Source of the DNA: an uncultured Kiloniellales bacterium
GTDB lineage: Bacteria; Pseudomonadota; Alphaproteobacteria; Kiloniellales; JAKSDN01
DNA length: 55,720 nucleotides
Reading direction: 5' to 3'
Assembly: GCA_947258885.1 (NCBI GenBank)
Contig: CAMYKD010000035.1
Coordinates: 1 to 55,720 of the forward strand
Every line of letters begins with the position of its first letter. The first letter of the stretch is position 1. Position numbers and translations under genes: made by a program. Below are positions 26,352-34,795 of the stretch, piece by piece. The notes under the pieces were generated by a model. It had not been told where the DNA came from. It saw only the letters and a list, made by a program, of their open reading frames with translations, and did no database searches.

Positions 26352-27146
26352 ATGAGCAGCAGGACATGGACCGCGTTGGCCGCGGTCTGAGCGATTTTCA
26401 TGGCCGCGCCTGCGGGCGCCGCCGAGATCAGGCACACGCTCTCGAACGGCGCGACTCTGATCACGGACGAGGCCGACGAGGTCCTCACGGACCGGGCCGC
26501 GCTCGACGAGATCTCCGCCCAATCGCAAGGCGAGCCCGACCCGACGCTCGAGGCCTATTGGGGCAGCCCCGAGTTCGAGGTCTACTTCAACCACGAGGCC
26601 GTCGGCTACGTCGAGATGGACGACTGGGACGAGCTCGACGCGGACGACCTCTGGGAGTCCTACGTGGAGGGGGCGAAGGAGCAGTCGAAGCTGTTCGGCC
26701 ACGAGATCCGGCCGTTGCGCTGGGTCGTCGAGCCGACCCTGGACCGCAAGAGCGCCGTGGCCTACTACGCGCTCGAGGTGCAGTTCGGCGAGGAGGAGCC
26801 GTTGATCAACCTTGTCGTCTACGATTTCGGGCGCTACGGCTACGAGGAGATGACCCTGGTCCAGAGCTCCGGCGCCTTCCCCGCGGCCGGGGCCGGGGGC
26901 ATCGCCACGCGGATCGCCGCGGCCTACGAGTTCGGGCCCGAGAGCGACTACGGCGACTTCACCGAGGGCGACACGATCGCGGCCGTGGGCGCCGGCGGGC
27001 TGGTCGCCGCGGCGCTCGGCGCCAAGTTCGGCAAGGGAATCCTGGCGGTCGCGCTGATCTTTGCCAAGAAGTTCTGGTTCCTCTTCCTGATCGTCCCGGC
27101 CGCCATCTGGAAGTTCCTCAGCGGCCGCTCGAAGAAAGAGGCGTAG
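26352..27146 (+). pseudogene. DUF2167-family membrane-anchored protein with in-frame stop in signal peptide
   Basis: A strong GGAGGAGAGGACG ribosome binding site precedes the ATG at 26352. That frame reads MSSRTWTALAAV, then TGA at 26388-26390, then AIFMAAPAGAAEIRHTL in the same frame: a signal peptide cut by a nonsense codon. The rest (from 26400, 248 residues) matches DUF2167 proteins: DWDELDADDL, YEFGPESDYGDF, a glycine/alanine-rich VAAALGAKFGKG and a C-terminal hydrophobic anchor (FWFLFLIVPAAIWKFL) followed by basic residues. Reinitiation at the ATG at 26400 would yield a protein without its export signal. Sequence error is possible. Confidence 0.8.
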
Positions 27147-27199
27147 GCGTAGGGCGCTGCCGAAGGCCGATAGCTCGAAAACGTCGGAAGACAGCACCA

Positions 27200-27290
27200 C
27201 AGGTCATCACCGGGCGTGACCCGGTGATCCAGAAGAGCAGCGAGACCGCGGCCTTCCCGGATTGCCGGGTCAAGCCCGGCAACGACACGT
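27200..27290. repeat. Intergenic palindromic repeat unit (two hairpins)
   Basis: Contains ATCACCGGG-CGTGA-CCCGGTGAT at 27206-27228 and TTGCCGGG-TCAAG-CCCGGCAA at 27262-27282. This pairing is the familiar form of dispersed palindromic elements in alphaproteobacterial intergenic regions. Confidence 0.7.
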
Positions 27291-27317
27291 CGGGCCGGGC
27301 GTTGCACCCGCCCGCGG

Positions 27318-27521
27318 TCAGTCGCAGTTCTCGCAGTATACGTGCAGCAGCTCGCCGAAGCCGTTGGTTCTGGTCTTGAGGTTGGTGATCATGACCTTCT
27401 GCCCTTCGCCATAGCCGACGGCCTCGGCGCGGCCGACGAGGCCCAGGTCGTGCGATGCGATCACCGCGAGCGCGAGCGCGATCACTGTCAGGACGGTCTT
27501 GGTGTAGAGATCGGTTTTCAT
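27318..27521 (-). CDS. Small exported or membrane-anchored protein, 67 residues
   Basis: Starts MKTDLYTKTVLTVIALALAV at 27521, with GGGAG upstream. One N-terminal hydrophobic helix, then a short polar part ending ELLHVYCENCD with a CxxC pair. The ATG at 27590 would put 23 residues without a recognisable signal before it. This short-helix pattern occurs in many small uncharacterised bacterial proteins; no function can be given. Confidence 0.7.
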   Translation of the reverse strand: MKTDLYTKTVLTVIALALAVIASHDLGLVGRAEAVGYGEGQKVMITNLKTRTNGFGELLHVYCENCD

Positions 27522-27613
27522 CGGTGGTCTCCCGTTCTTGGCCGAACGAGCGCCTCGGCTCTCGAACGTATTACGGGTGATAGCGATCATTCGTTTAAGC
27601 TGGCAACCGACCG

Positions 27614-27652
27614 GGATGAATTAAATAGGGTCTGACCCTATTTAATTCATCC
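27614..27652. repeat. Perfect 39-bp palindrome downstream of hutU
   Basis: Two 19-base arms (GGATGAATTAAATAGGGTC and its complement) separated by a single T. The stem is AT-rich at its open end and lies seven bases past the hutU stop. It may act as a bidirectional terminator-like structure or be a dispersed repeat; it is not followed by a U-run. Confidence 0.75.
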
Positions 27653-27658
27653 TACGCC

Positions 27659-29335
27659 TTAATCCCCCACCATAGGCAGGTTGAGCCCCTGCTCCTTGGC
27701 ACACGCGATCGCCTCCTCGTAGCCGGCGTCGGCGTGGCGCATGACGCCGGTGGCCGGGTCGTTGGTGAGGACGCGCTCGAGGCGCCGGGCCGCTCCTTCC
27801 GTGCCGTCGCAGACGATGACCATGCCGGCGTGCTGGCTGAAGCCCATGCCGACGCCGCCGCCGTGGTGCAAGCTGACCCAGGTGGCGCCGCTGGCGCAGT
27901 TGACGAGCGCGTTCAGGAGCGGCCAGTCGGAGACCGCGTCGCTGCCGTCCTTCATGGCCTCGGTCTCGCGGTTGGGGCTCGCGACCGAGCCGGAATCCAG
28001 GTGGTCGCGGCCGATCACGATGGGCGCCGTCAGCTCGCCTTTCGCGACCATCTCGTTGAAGGCGAGGCCGAGACGGGCGCGCTGGCCGAGGCCGACCCAG
28101 CAGATCCTGGCCGGCAGGCCCTGGAAGTGGATGCGCTCGCGGGCCATGTCGAGCCAGGTGTGCAGGTGCGCGTCGTCGGGGATCAGCTCCTTGACCTTGG
28201 CGTCGGTCGCGAAGATGTCCTGCGGGTCGCCCGAGAGCGCGGCCCAGCGGAAGGGGCCGATGCCGCGGCAGAACAGCGGCCGAATGTAGGCCGGCACGAA
28301 GCCCGGGAAATCGAAGGCGTTGGCCACGCCCTCCTCGAGGGCCACCTGGCGGATGTTGTTGCCGTAGTCGAAGGTCGGCACGCCGCGCTTCTGCAGCTCC
28401 AGCATGGCCTCGACGTGCACGGCCATCGACCGCTTGGCGGCTGCGACGACGGCGTCGGGGTCGCGCTCCTGCTTGCGCTCCCACTCGTCCAGGCTCCAGC
28501 CGGCCGGCAGGTAGCCGTGCAGCGGGTCGTGCGCCGAGGTCTGGTCGGTCAGCAGGTCCGGCTTGACGCCGCGCTCGACCAGCGCGGGCAGCACTTCCGC
28601 GGCGTTGCCGATCAGGCCGACCGAAACCGCCTCGCCCTCCCGGCAGGCCGCCTCGATCAGCGCCAGGGCTTCGCCCAGATCCGCGGTGCTGGTGTCCAGG
28701 TAGCCGGTCTCGAGGCGCTTTTCGATGCGGCTCGGCCGGCACTCCACGGCGAGCAGGCAGGCGCCGGCCATGGTCGCGGCCAAGGGCTGGGCGCCGCCCA
28801 TGCCGCCCAGGCCGGCGGTCAGGATCCACTTGCCGGAGAGGTCGCCGCCGTAATGCTGGCGGCCGGCCTCTACGAAGGTTTCGTAGGTGCCCTGGACGAT
28901 GCCCTGGCTGCCGATATAGATCCACGAGCCGGCGGTCATTTGGCCGTACATCATCAGGCCCTTGCGGTCGAGCTCGTTGAAATGCTCCCAATCGGCCCAG
29001 TGCGGCACCAGGTTGGAGTTGGCGATCAACACCCGCGGCGCGTCCTCGTGGGTCTTGAACACGCCGACCGGCTTGCCGGATTGCACCAGAAGGGTCTCGT
29101 CGCCCTCCAGCCGCGTCAGCTCCCGGACCAGGGCGTCGTAGCAGGCCCAATCGCGCGCGGCCCGGCCGATGCCGCCGTAGACGACAAGCTCCTGGGGCTT
29201 TTCGGCCACCTCGGCGTCCAGGTTGTTCATCAGCATCCTGAGCGGCGCCTCGGTCAGCCAGGACTTGGCGGTGAGCTCGGTGCCGCGCGGCGCGCGGATC
29301 TCGCGCGTGTTGTCGAGGCGGGGATCTTGAGTCAC
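27659..29335 (-). CDS. hutU: Urocanate hydratase
   Basis: 558 residues from a GTG at 29335, chosen because GAGGAG precedes it by seven bases and the length equals the family norm. Second step of histidine degradation: urocanate plus water to imidazolonepropionate, using NAD. Conserved stretches: [64 protein letters not shown], and FDYGNNIRQ. The catalytic motif [20 protein letters not shown] holds the active cysteine. Transcribed with hutC upstream, with a repeat element between them. Confidence 0.96.
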   Translation of the reverse strand: MTQDPRLDNTREIRAPRGTELTAKSWLTEAPLRMLMNNLDAEVAEKPQELVVYGGIGRAARDWACYDALVRELTRLEGDETLLVQSGKPVGVFKTHEDAPRVLIANSNLVPHWADWEHFNELDRKGLMMYGQMTAGSWIYIGSQGIVQGTYETFVEAGRQHYGGDLSGKWILTAGLGGMGGAQPLAATMAGACLLAVECRPSRIEKRLETGYLDTSTADLGEALALIEAACREGEAVSVGLIGNAAEVLPALVERGVKPDLLTDQTSAHDPLHGYLPAGWSLDEWERKQERDPDAVVAAAKRSMAVHVEAMLELQKRGVPTFDYGNNIRQVALEEGVANAFDFPGFVPAYIRPLFCRGIGPFRWAALSGDPQDIFATDAKVKELIPDDAHLHTWLDMARERIHFQGLPARICWVGLGQRARLGLAFNEMVAKGELTAPIVIGRDHLDSGSVASPNRETEAMKDGSDAVSDWPLLNALVNCASGATWVSLHHGGGVGMGFSQHAGMVIVCDGTEGAARRLERVLTNDPATGVMRHADAGYEEAIACAKEQGLNLPMVGD

Positions 29336-29382
29336 GGCTCGGCTCCTCTGGCTGACGTTCACAAGGTCATCGGTTTCAACGT

Positions 29383-29585
29383 CGGTTCGCCACAGAGGCG
29401 CAGAGGCACAGAGAACCAATCGGTCCCACCACAAAGCCACGAAGGACACCAAGAAAACCAAAGGCGGTTTCGCGTATGCGAACGCGCCAAGGACTCAGTC
29501 TTCGAGCCCTTCTTCGTGTCTTGGTGGCTTCGTGGCGAACCCCTGTTTTCCGTTTCTCTGTGCCTCTGCGCTTCCGTGGTGAATT
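29383..29585. repeat. Large imperfect inverted repeat of the CACAGAGGCACAGAG / CACGAAG type
   Basis: Left arm 29386-29460 (CAGAGGCGCAGAGGCACAGA, then CCACGAAGGACACCAAG) is complementary, with gaps, to the right arm 29508-29585. Similar units are common dispersed intergenic repeats in bacterial genomes. Located between hutC and hutU, so it is transcribed in that operon. Confidence 0.75.
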
Positions 29586-29651
29586 CTTCTTGGTTCTCCG
29601 ACGGACGAGCCGGCCATACCTGGGCCGCCGTGCCGGCTAGGTAGCGCCTGG

Positions 29652-30407
29652 TCATTGCGGTGTTCCCTTGCCTACGGCGTTGGCGAGATAGTCCTGCCGG
29701 CCGGCGAGGCGGTAGCGGCTGCCCGGGTGGCTGAGCCGTGCGCGCGAGACGACCAAGCCGTTCGACCAGGTGCGTCGGGTCACCAGCAGGCAGGGTTCGG
29801 CGGGACCGAGGCCGAGCAGCTCCCGGACCACGGGGCCGGGCAGCTCCGCCTCGATCACGTGCTCGGCGGCGTCCATCGGCCCGAGCCCGCCCAGATACTC
29901 GAAGGCGGTGGTGCGGGTGAAGTCCTGGTCCAGGTAGCCGGGTGCGAAGGCCGGATTGACGTGGCGCTCCTCGACCTGGACCGGCGTGCCGCCCTCGCGG
30001 TGCAGGACGAGCGAATGGAGTACCGGCGCGCCGGGCGCGAGCGAAAGCGCCCGGGCGACCTCGGCGGTGGCGCCCTGGCGGGCCAGATGCACGACCCGGC
30101 AGTCGTGCGCGCGGCCCCGTTCCGCGATCTCGTCGCGGATGTCGCGGATCTCGAGCAGGGCCGACTGCGGCTTCACCTCGGCCACGTAGGTGCCGTCGCC
30201 CTGAACCCGGGTCAGCCAGCCCTCGACGGAGAGCTCGCGCAGCGCCCTGTGCGCGGTCATGCGGCTGACGCCGAGGGCGCGGGTCAGCTCGTTCTCGGAG
30301 GGCAGGCGTTCGCCTTCGTGCCAGTCGCCGGCCAGGATACGGCCGACGATGTGGTCCTTGACCTGGCGGTAGAGCGGCGCGGTTTCGTGACGTCTGATCG
30401 CGGCCAT
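29652..30407 (-). CDS. hutC: Histidine utilisation repressor, GntR/HutC family
   Basis: 251 residues. Winged helix at the N-terminus (YRQVKDHIVGRILAGDWHEG, LPSENELTRALGVSRMTAHR) and a UTRA ligand-binding domain (VLHREGGTPVQVEERHVNP, RTTAFEYL, VSRARLSHPGSRYRLAGR). HutC represses hut genes and is released by urocanate or formiminoglutamate. A TTGTATAGACAA site lies 43 bases upstream of its start, which fits autoregulation. Start at 30407, first ATG in frame. Confidence 0.95.
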   Translation of the reverse strand: MAAIRRHETAPLYRQVKDHIVGRILAGDWHEGERLPSENELTRALGVSRMTAHRALRELSVEGWLTRVQGDGTYVAEVKPQSALLEIRDIRDEIAERGRAHDCRVVHLARQGATAEVARALSLAPGAPVLHSLVLHREGGTPVQVEERHVNPAFAPGYLDQDFTRTTAFEYLGGLGPMDAAEHVIEAELPGPVVRELLGLGPAEPCLLVTRRTWSNGLVVSRARLSHPGSRYRLAGRQDYLANAVGKGTPQ

Positions 30408-30449
30408 GGGGTTTCGCGGGGCCGGCCCCGCCTCGCTGCGGTCTCGCCA

Positions 30450-30463
30450 CTTGTATAGACAAC
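30450..30463. promoter_or_regulatory. HutC operator
   Basis: CTTGTATAGACAAC matches the HutC recognition dyad (TTGTATANACAA) with a near-perfect palindrome. Sited between the hutC start and the divergently placed upstream region; the other hut loci in the window show no such site. Confidence 0.75.
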
Positions 30464-30515
30464 TTCGACGGGCGAGGCCAGTCCCCGCCTCGGGCCGCGT
30501 AGCCCGGGTTCGTTC

Positions 30516-31009
30516 TTAAGCGGCCCGCACGGCCCGCTGCGTCTCCGCGGTTTTCTCCCGCGCGTCCGGCCCGCGAAGCAGCGGTCCAGCAGCGCGAAGA
30601 GCTCTTGCGGATAGAAGGGCTTGGTGGGGATATCCCATGCGCCGCCGCGCTGCGCCGCCAGGGCCGCCTGCTCCCTCCTGTAGGCGGTGACGACCACGGG
30701 AACGAGCCCGGGGCGCAGCTACTGCAGCGTGCCGATCAGGTCGAGCCCTTTGCTCAACCGACCGAGCTTCATGTCGACCAGAGCAACCTCGGCGTCGAAA
30801 TCCCGTGCGGTCGTCAAGGCGGCCCGGGCGGTGAGGGCGATCGCCACCGAATAGCCGGCCTCGCGCAGGACCTCGGCGGTCCCGTCGGCCACGTCGGTGT
30901 CGTCATCGACGATCAGGATGTTGCCGCGGGCGGCCGTCGTGGCCGCGGGGTCCGCTTGGCGGGGTGTCGGGGCGGCTCTATTCCGGAACTCTTCCGAGGC
31001 CTTCTCCAC
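30516..31009 (-). pseudogene. Single-domain response regulator receiver, interrupted by amber codon and frameshift
   Basis: From ATG 31009: GNILIVDDDTDVADGTAEVL (acidic pocket), LVDMKLGRLSKG (phospho-acceptor Asp), then LIGTLQ and TAG at 30719-30721. The same frame continues LRPGLVPVVVTAYRREQ (switch Thr) and IPTKPFYPQELFALLDRC (conserved Lys), so the amber codon lies inside the domain. Near RCFAG another frame is needed to reach the natural end PDAREKTAETQRAVRAA and TAA at 30516. With both lesions it is likely a decayed gene rather than a functional receiver, unless the sequence has errors. Confidence 0.75.
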
Positions 31010-31197
31010 AGGTTATCCGAGCCGTAGGATCGGTCCAGCAACCTCCCGTTCGAGATAACGCGCTTGTGGCGGCCTTAGGTTGGCCGGCTCTTCGGCCGGG
31101 TCGATTGGCCCCGGCGGGCCGGTCTTCCACCTTGAATCTTCCCTGCTGTGCGAAGGATCCTTTCGCCCCTCGTTGCGTCGCGGCTGCGGCTTGTTCC

Positions 31198-31437
31198 CTA
31201 GGCGGCTGCTTCCTCGGTTCGGCTTCTGTGCTCGCGCACCAGGTCGAGGGTCCGCCCGACCGCCAGCGTCGCTGCCAGAATGAAGGCGGCGACCAGGAGC
31301 GGGTCATAGGTCAACTTGGTGCTGGCGAGCCAAACGGACTCCAGCACGTTAGGCAGCGCTTGCGCCTTGGCGGCGGAGAAAATGAGGGTGGACCCCGAAG
31401 CGACTGCGGCCGCCAGGAAAGCCGAATTCGATTTCAT
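31198..31437 (-). CDS. Small membrane protein, paralog of the 31864-32115 gene
   Basis: 79 residues from ATG 31437, with GAGGAGG ten bases upstream. N-terminal signal-like segment (FLAAAVASGSTLIFSAAKAQ), then a second hydrophobic helix (YDPLLVAAFILAATLAVGRT) and a charged tail (DLVREHRSRTEEAAA). Strongly similar to its neighbour (LPNVLESVWLASTKLTYDPL versus LPTVLQSVWIASTRLSYDPL). Family unknown. An AT-rich island (about 31500-31680) lies immediately upstream. Confidence 0.72.
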   Translation of the reverse strand: MKSNSAFLAAAVASGSTLIFSAAKAQALPNVLESVWLASTKLTYDPLLVAAFILAATLAVGRTLDLVREHRSRTEEAAA

Positions 31438-31499
31438 GACGTTCCTCCTCGATCTGAACCGTTCCCGTTCGAATGCCAAGGGTCCGTTGACCCCGCTTG

Positions 31500-31680
31500 A
31501 GTTGCATTAGTAGATATAATGACATAAAAGTAGAAAAAAAGCAAAAATTTTTTTTCCAAATATTAACCAAAAAACTTTTTGTCTTGCAAAGAAATAGGCA
31601 ATCTTGTATATAAAATTCTTTATACTATCGTTAATAAAATATTTATCGTCGCAATATTTTCGGCAGGGGCCTGTTTCGGA
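31500..31680. promoter_or_regulatory. Very AT-rich island upstream of small membrane protein gene
   Basis: By eye over 75% A+T in a roughly two-thirds-GC region, with A-runs and T-runs (for example AAAAATTTTTTTTCC). Probable promoter and curved DNA; one of several such islands in the window. Confidence 0.5.
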
Positions 31681-31691
31681 GCCTTGTCTGG

Positions 31692-31736
31692 CCGCAGCAA
31701 AACCGCCGGCCAGAGTGGCCGACGGTTTTGCTGCGG
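31692..31736. terminator. Long hairpin downstream of the second small membrane gene
   Basis: 20-base arms with one mismatch (CCGCAGCAAAACCGCCGGCC with its complement) and a five-base loop AGAGT. No U-run follows on either strand, but the stem is strong and sits 128 bases past the 31864 stop, so it likely blocks readthrough from that gene. Confidence 0.55.
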
Positions 31737-31863
31737 TTCTGCGTTCGGCTGACGGCGGAAGTCCGCCCACGATGATAGTCAGATCAAGATCGGTTCCGGA
31801 GCCTGCGTATCGGGTGCGGCCGGAAACTAGCCGCTCACCTCCAAGTCGTGAGTTGGCGTCCTC

Positions 31864-32115
31864 CTAGGCCGACAGCGCGCTCCGTTTGTGGTCGTGTTCG
31901 CGGACGAGGTCGACCGTCCGGCCGATCGCCAGGGTCGTCGCAAGGATGAACGCGGCCACGAGCAGCGGATCGTAGCTCAGCCTGGTGCTGGCGATCCATA
32001 CGGACTGCAGCACGGTGGGCAGCTCTTGCGCCTTGGCGGCCGAGAACACGAGGCTGGTACCGGCGGCAATTGCGGCGGCTAGAAACGTCAAGTGCGATGT
32101 CAGGTGCGATTTCAT
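31864..32115 (-). CDS. Small membrane protein, paralog of the 31198-31437 gene
   Basis: 83 residues from ATG 32115, with AAGGAG upstream. Layout is the same as its neighbour: signal-like N-terminus (FLAAAIAAGTSLVFSAAKAQ), LPTVLQSVWIASTRLSYDPL, a second helix (LLVAAFILATTLAIGRTVDL) and the tail DLVREHDHKRSALSA. The two are clear tandem duplicates. Upstream lies another AT-rich island (about 32165-32340). No known family could be assigned. Confidence 0.72.
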   Translation of the reverse strand: MKSHLTSHLTFLAAAIAAGTSLVFSAAKAQELPTVLQSVWIASTRLSYDPLLVAAFILATTLAIGRTVDLVREHDHKRSALSA

Positions 32116-32490
32116 CGTGGTTCTCCTTGATCCGAGCCGTCCCCGTTGATTTCCCCAGGTCGCCCGGGTTTGTATGTAGTTTATAATCTCATAATATTCA
32201 AGAGAAAACAATAGAAATCTTCATGTTATATTAACCATATAAAATCTATATGAATCGTTATACATTGATTATCGTAAGCAAAATATGATTATTACATGAT
32301 TAAAATTACGTTTTAATTCAATTTAGATATAAATGCGAAGCGATATTTCTGTAGAGCCACGCTGACTCCGCCCGTGTCGGCCCTCGGCCGGGCACGGCTG
32401 CGCCAGGCAGGCAGAGTGTGCTAGATTTGTCCCGGAAGAGACAGAACCGGGGAGCGAACGCGCCCCTTGGCTAGCGCGAGGCAGGCCGCG
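32116..32490. other. Gene-free AT-rich interval before hutG
   Basis: Bases 32165-32340 are over 75% A+T by eye, with short repeated TATA-like words, and the rest is GC-rich like the genome. The island faces the small membrane gene; hutG begins about 150 bases to its right. No operator recognised. Confidence 0.5.
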
Positions 32491-33300
32491 ATGGATCCCT
32501 ACCGATACCGCCCGGGACGCTCCCCCTTGCTGGTTTCCATACCGCACGCGGGCACCCAGGTGCCGCCGGAATTGGCGGCGCGCATGACAGAGGCGGCCCA
32601 GGCGCTGCCGGACACCGACTGGCACGTCGACCGGCTCTACGACTTTCTCGAGGCTCTGGACGTTTCGGTGCTGGCGGCGACCCAGTCGCGCTTCGTCATC
32701 GACCTCAACCGTGCCCCGGACGGCGCGCCGCTCTATCCCGGCGCCAGCAATACGGAGCTTTGCCCGACCACCACCTTCGACGAGCAACCGGTCTATCGGT
32801 CCGGGGAGGGCCCGGACGAGGCCGAGGTCGCGGCCCGGCAGGCCGGGGTCTGGCGGCCCTACCACGAGCGATTGCAGGCCGAAATCGAGGCGCTCAAGGC
32901 GCGCTACGGCGTCGCCCTGCTGTGGGACGCACACTCGATCCGCAGCCGCGTGCCGCGCTTCTTCGAGGGCCGTCTGCCCGACCTCAATTTCGGCACCGGC
33001 GGCGGCGCGACGGCGGACCCGGGGCTGGTCGCCCGGCTGGCGGATGTCGCGACCGCGTCGGGATATAGCTATGCCGTCGACGCCCGCTTCAAGGGCGGAT
33101 ACATCACCCGGGCTTACGGCCGGCCTGCCGAAGGGGTCCACGCGGTGCAGCTCGAACTGAGCCAGATCATTTATATGGACGAGGCGCCGCCCTATGGTTT
33201 CCGCGAGGACTTGGCGGCCGGCATCCGCCCCACGTTGCGGCGGCTGCTGGAAAGCGCTCTCGACTGGGCGCAACGCCGGGGGCGACTTGCGCGCGGATAA
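32491..33300 (+). CDS. hutG: N-formylglutamate deformylase
   Basis: 269 residues from ATG 32491 (GAGGCAGG before it; a TTG at 32467 is an alternative). Metal-dependent amidohydrolase fold: LLVSIPHAGTQVPPEL, DTDWHVDRLYDF, VIDLNRAPDG, LWDAHSIRSRVPRFFEGRLP and HAVQLELSQIIYMDE. Last step of the five-step histidine pathway: formylglutamate to glutamate and formate, which matches HutF further downstream. Located apart from the other hut genes. Confidence 0.94.
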   Translation: MDPYRYRPGRSPLLVSIPHAGTQVPPELAARMTEAAQALPDTDWHVDRLYDFLEALDVSVLAATQSRFVIDLNRAPDGAPLYPGASNTELCPTTTFDEQPVYRSGEGPDEAEVAARQAGVWRPYHERLQAEIEALKARYGVALLWDAHSIRSRVPRFFEGRLPDLNFGTGGGATADPGLVARLADVATASGYSYAVDARFKGGYITRAYGRPAEGVHAVQLELSQIIYMDEAPPYGFREDLAAGIRPTLRRLLESALDWAQRRGRLARG

Positions 33301-33441
33301 ATGGTATTGTGAGTTGAATGGTTGATCGAGACAGCGGCTCGCTCGCAATGTGGCGCGCGTTGGAGCGGCCAAGGCGTGCGTGTTCGTGCAGCGTCCCTGC
33401 TGGTCGGACACTGCACTTTTTAGTTGAATGAGTACCGTGCG

Positions 33442-34767
33442 ATGATGACTGACGCAGCACGATTTGTTAGCCTCCTCACCCACGATACCCTGGCCTTGAT
33501 TCTCGCCGGGGGACGGGGCAGCCGCCTTGGCGTTCTGACCGACTGGCGGACCAAGCCGGCGGTGCCTTTCGGCGGGAAATTCCGCATCATCGATTTCAGC
33601 CTCTCCAACTGCCTCAACTCGGGTATCCGCCGGATCTGCGTGTTGACCCAGTACAAGTCCCATGCGCTCATTCGGCATATCCTGCAGGGCTGGAACCACC
33701 TTAATGTGGAGCACGGCGAATTCATCGATATCGTGCCGGCGCAGCAATGGCTGGATGAGGAATCCTGGTACCTGGGCACCGCGGACGCGGTCTACCAGAC
33801 CCTGGACATCGTCGAGAGCTACACTCCGAAGTACGTGCTAATATTGGCCGGCGACCACGTCTACAATATGGATTACGGCGAACTGCTGGCCGCGCACGTC
33901 GAAGGCCAGGCCGATTTCACGATCGCCTGTCATACCGTGCTGCGGGCGCAAGCCTCCGGCTTCGGGATCATACAGGTCGACGATTCGGACCGTATCGTCG
34001 ATTTCGAGGAGAAGCCGGCCGATCCCAAACCCATCCCCGACCGTCCGGATATGTCGCTGGTCAGCATGGGGATCTATGTGTTCTCGATGGACTACCTGCG
34101 CACGCATCTCGATCGAGACGCCGCGGACACGACCTCGAGCCACGATTTCGGAAAAGACGTCATTCCCTATGCGATCGGCCGCGGCGACGACGTTCGCGCG
34201 TACAGGTTCGGAAGTCCGGCCCGCGGCAGCGCGAGTTATTGGCGCGACGTGGGAACGGTCGACGCCTTCTACGAGGCCAACCTCGAATTCCTGTCCCCGC
34301 GGCCGCCGCTGGATCTCTACGATCCGTCATGGCCGGTCATGACCTACCAGCCGCAGCTTCCGCCGGCCCAATTCATAGGCGGCGAGAGCCGTTGCCAGGT
34401 GGTGGATTCTATGGTCAGCGGCGGCTGTATGATCCAGAGATCCAATCTGGACACCACGCTCCTGTTCTCCAACGTCAAGGTCCAAGAAGGCTGCAGCCTG
34501 GAGGGCGTCTTGGCCTTGCCCGGCTGCGAGATCGGGGCGGGATCGAGATTGAAAAACGTGATCCTCGACAACGAATGCCGAATCTCCGAAGGCTCGGTGA
34601 TCGGCGAGGACCCGCAAGACGATAGCCGGCGCTTCGATATGACCGAAAGCGGCTTGGTCGTCGTCAATCGCAAGATGCTCGGTCAGGGAAGGCAATACAG
34701 GCCTGGCGCTACCCGGGAGCCCCACTGCGCACCGCGCCTACCCGGGCGACCGGATCCGCTCCCATGA
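33442..34767 (+). CDS. glgC: Glucose-1-phosphate adenylyltransferase
   Basis: 441 residues. Nucleotidyltransferase motifs LILAGGRGSRLG, TKPAVPFGGKFRIIDFSLSN, LAGDHVYNMDYG and a C-terminal left-handed helix-type repeat region with SRCQVVDSMVSGGCMI. Makes ADP-glucose for glycogen or other glucans. The C-terminal 25 residues are unusual (GRQYRPGATREPHCAPRLPG) compared with typical enzymes. The start at 33442 is the first of two adjacent ATG codons; an upstream TTG at 33424 is possible. Ends 28 bases from the convergent glycosyltransferase. Confidence 0.95.
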   Translation: MMTDAARFVSLLTHDTLALILAGGRGSRLGVLTDWRTKPAVPFGGKFRIIDFSLSNCLNSGIRRICVLTQYKSHALIRHILQGWNHLNVEHGEFIDIVPAQQWLDEESWYLGTADAVYQTLDIVESYTPKYVLILAGDHVYNMDYGELLAAHVEGQADFTIACHTVLRAQASGFGIIQVDDSDRIVDFEEKPADPKPIPDRPDMSLVSMGIYVFSMDYLRTHLDRDAADTTSSHDFGKDVIPYAIGRGDDVRAYRFGSPARGSASYWRDVGTVDAFYEANLEFLSPRPPLDLYDPSWPVMTYQPQLPPAQFIGGESRCQVVDSMVSGGCMIQRSNLDTTLLFSNVKVQEGCSLEGVLALPGCEIGAGSRLKNVILDNECRISEGSVIGEDPQDDSRRFDMTESGLVVVNRKMLGQGRQYRPGATREPHCAPRLPGRPDPLP

Positions 34768-34795
34768 AATGAGTCCCTATCGGCGACCTTTGGTG

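Noticed and set aside
26388-26390. Selenocysteine at the TGA in the DUF2167 gene
   Set aside because: It falls in a signal peptide, with no catalytic cysteine expected there and no SECIS-like hairpin seen just downstream.
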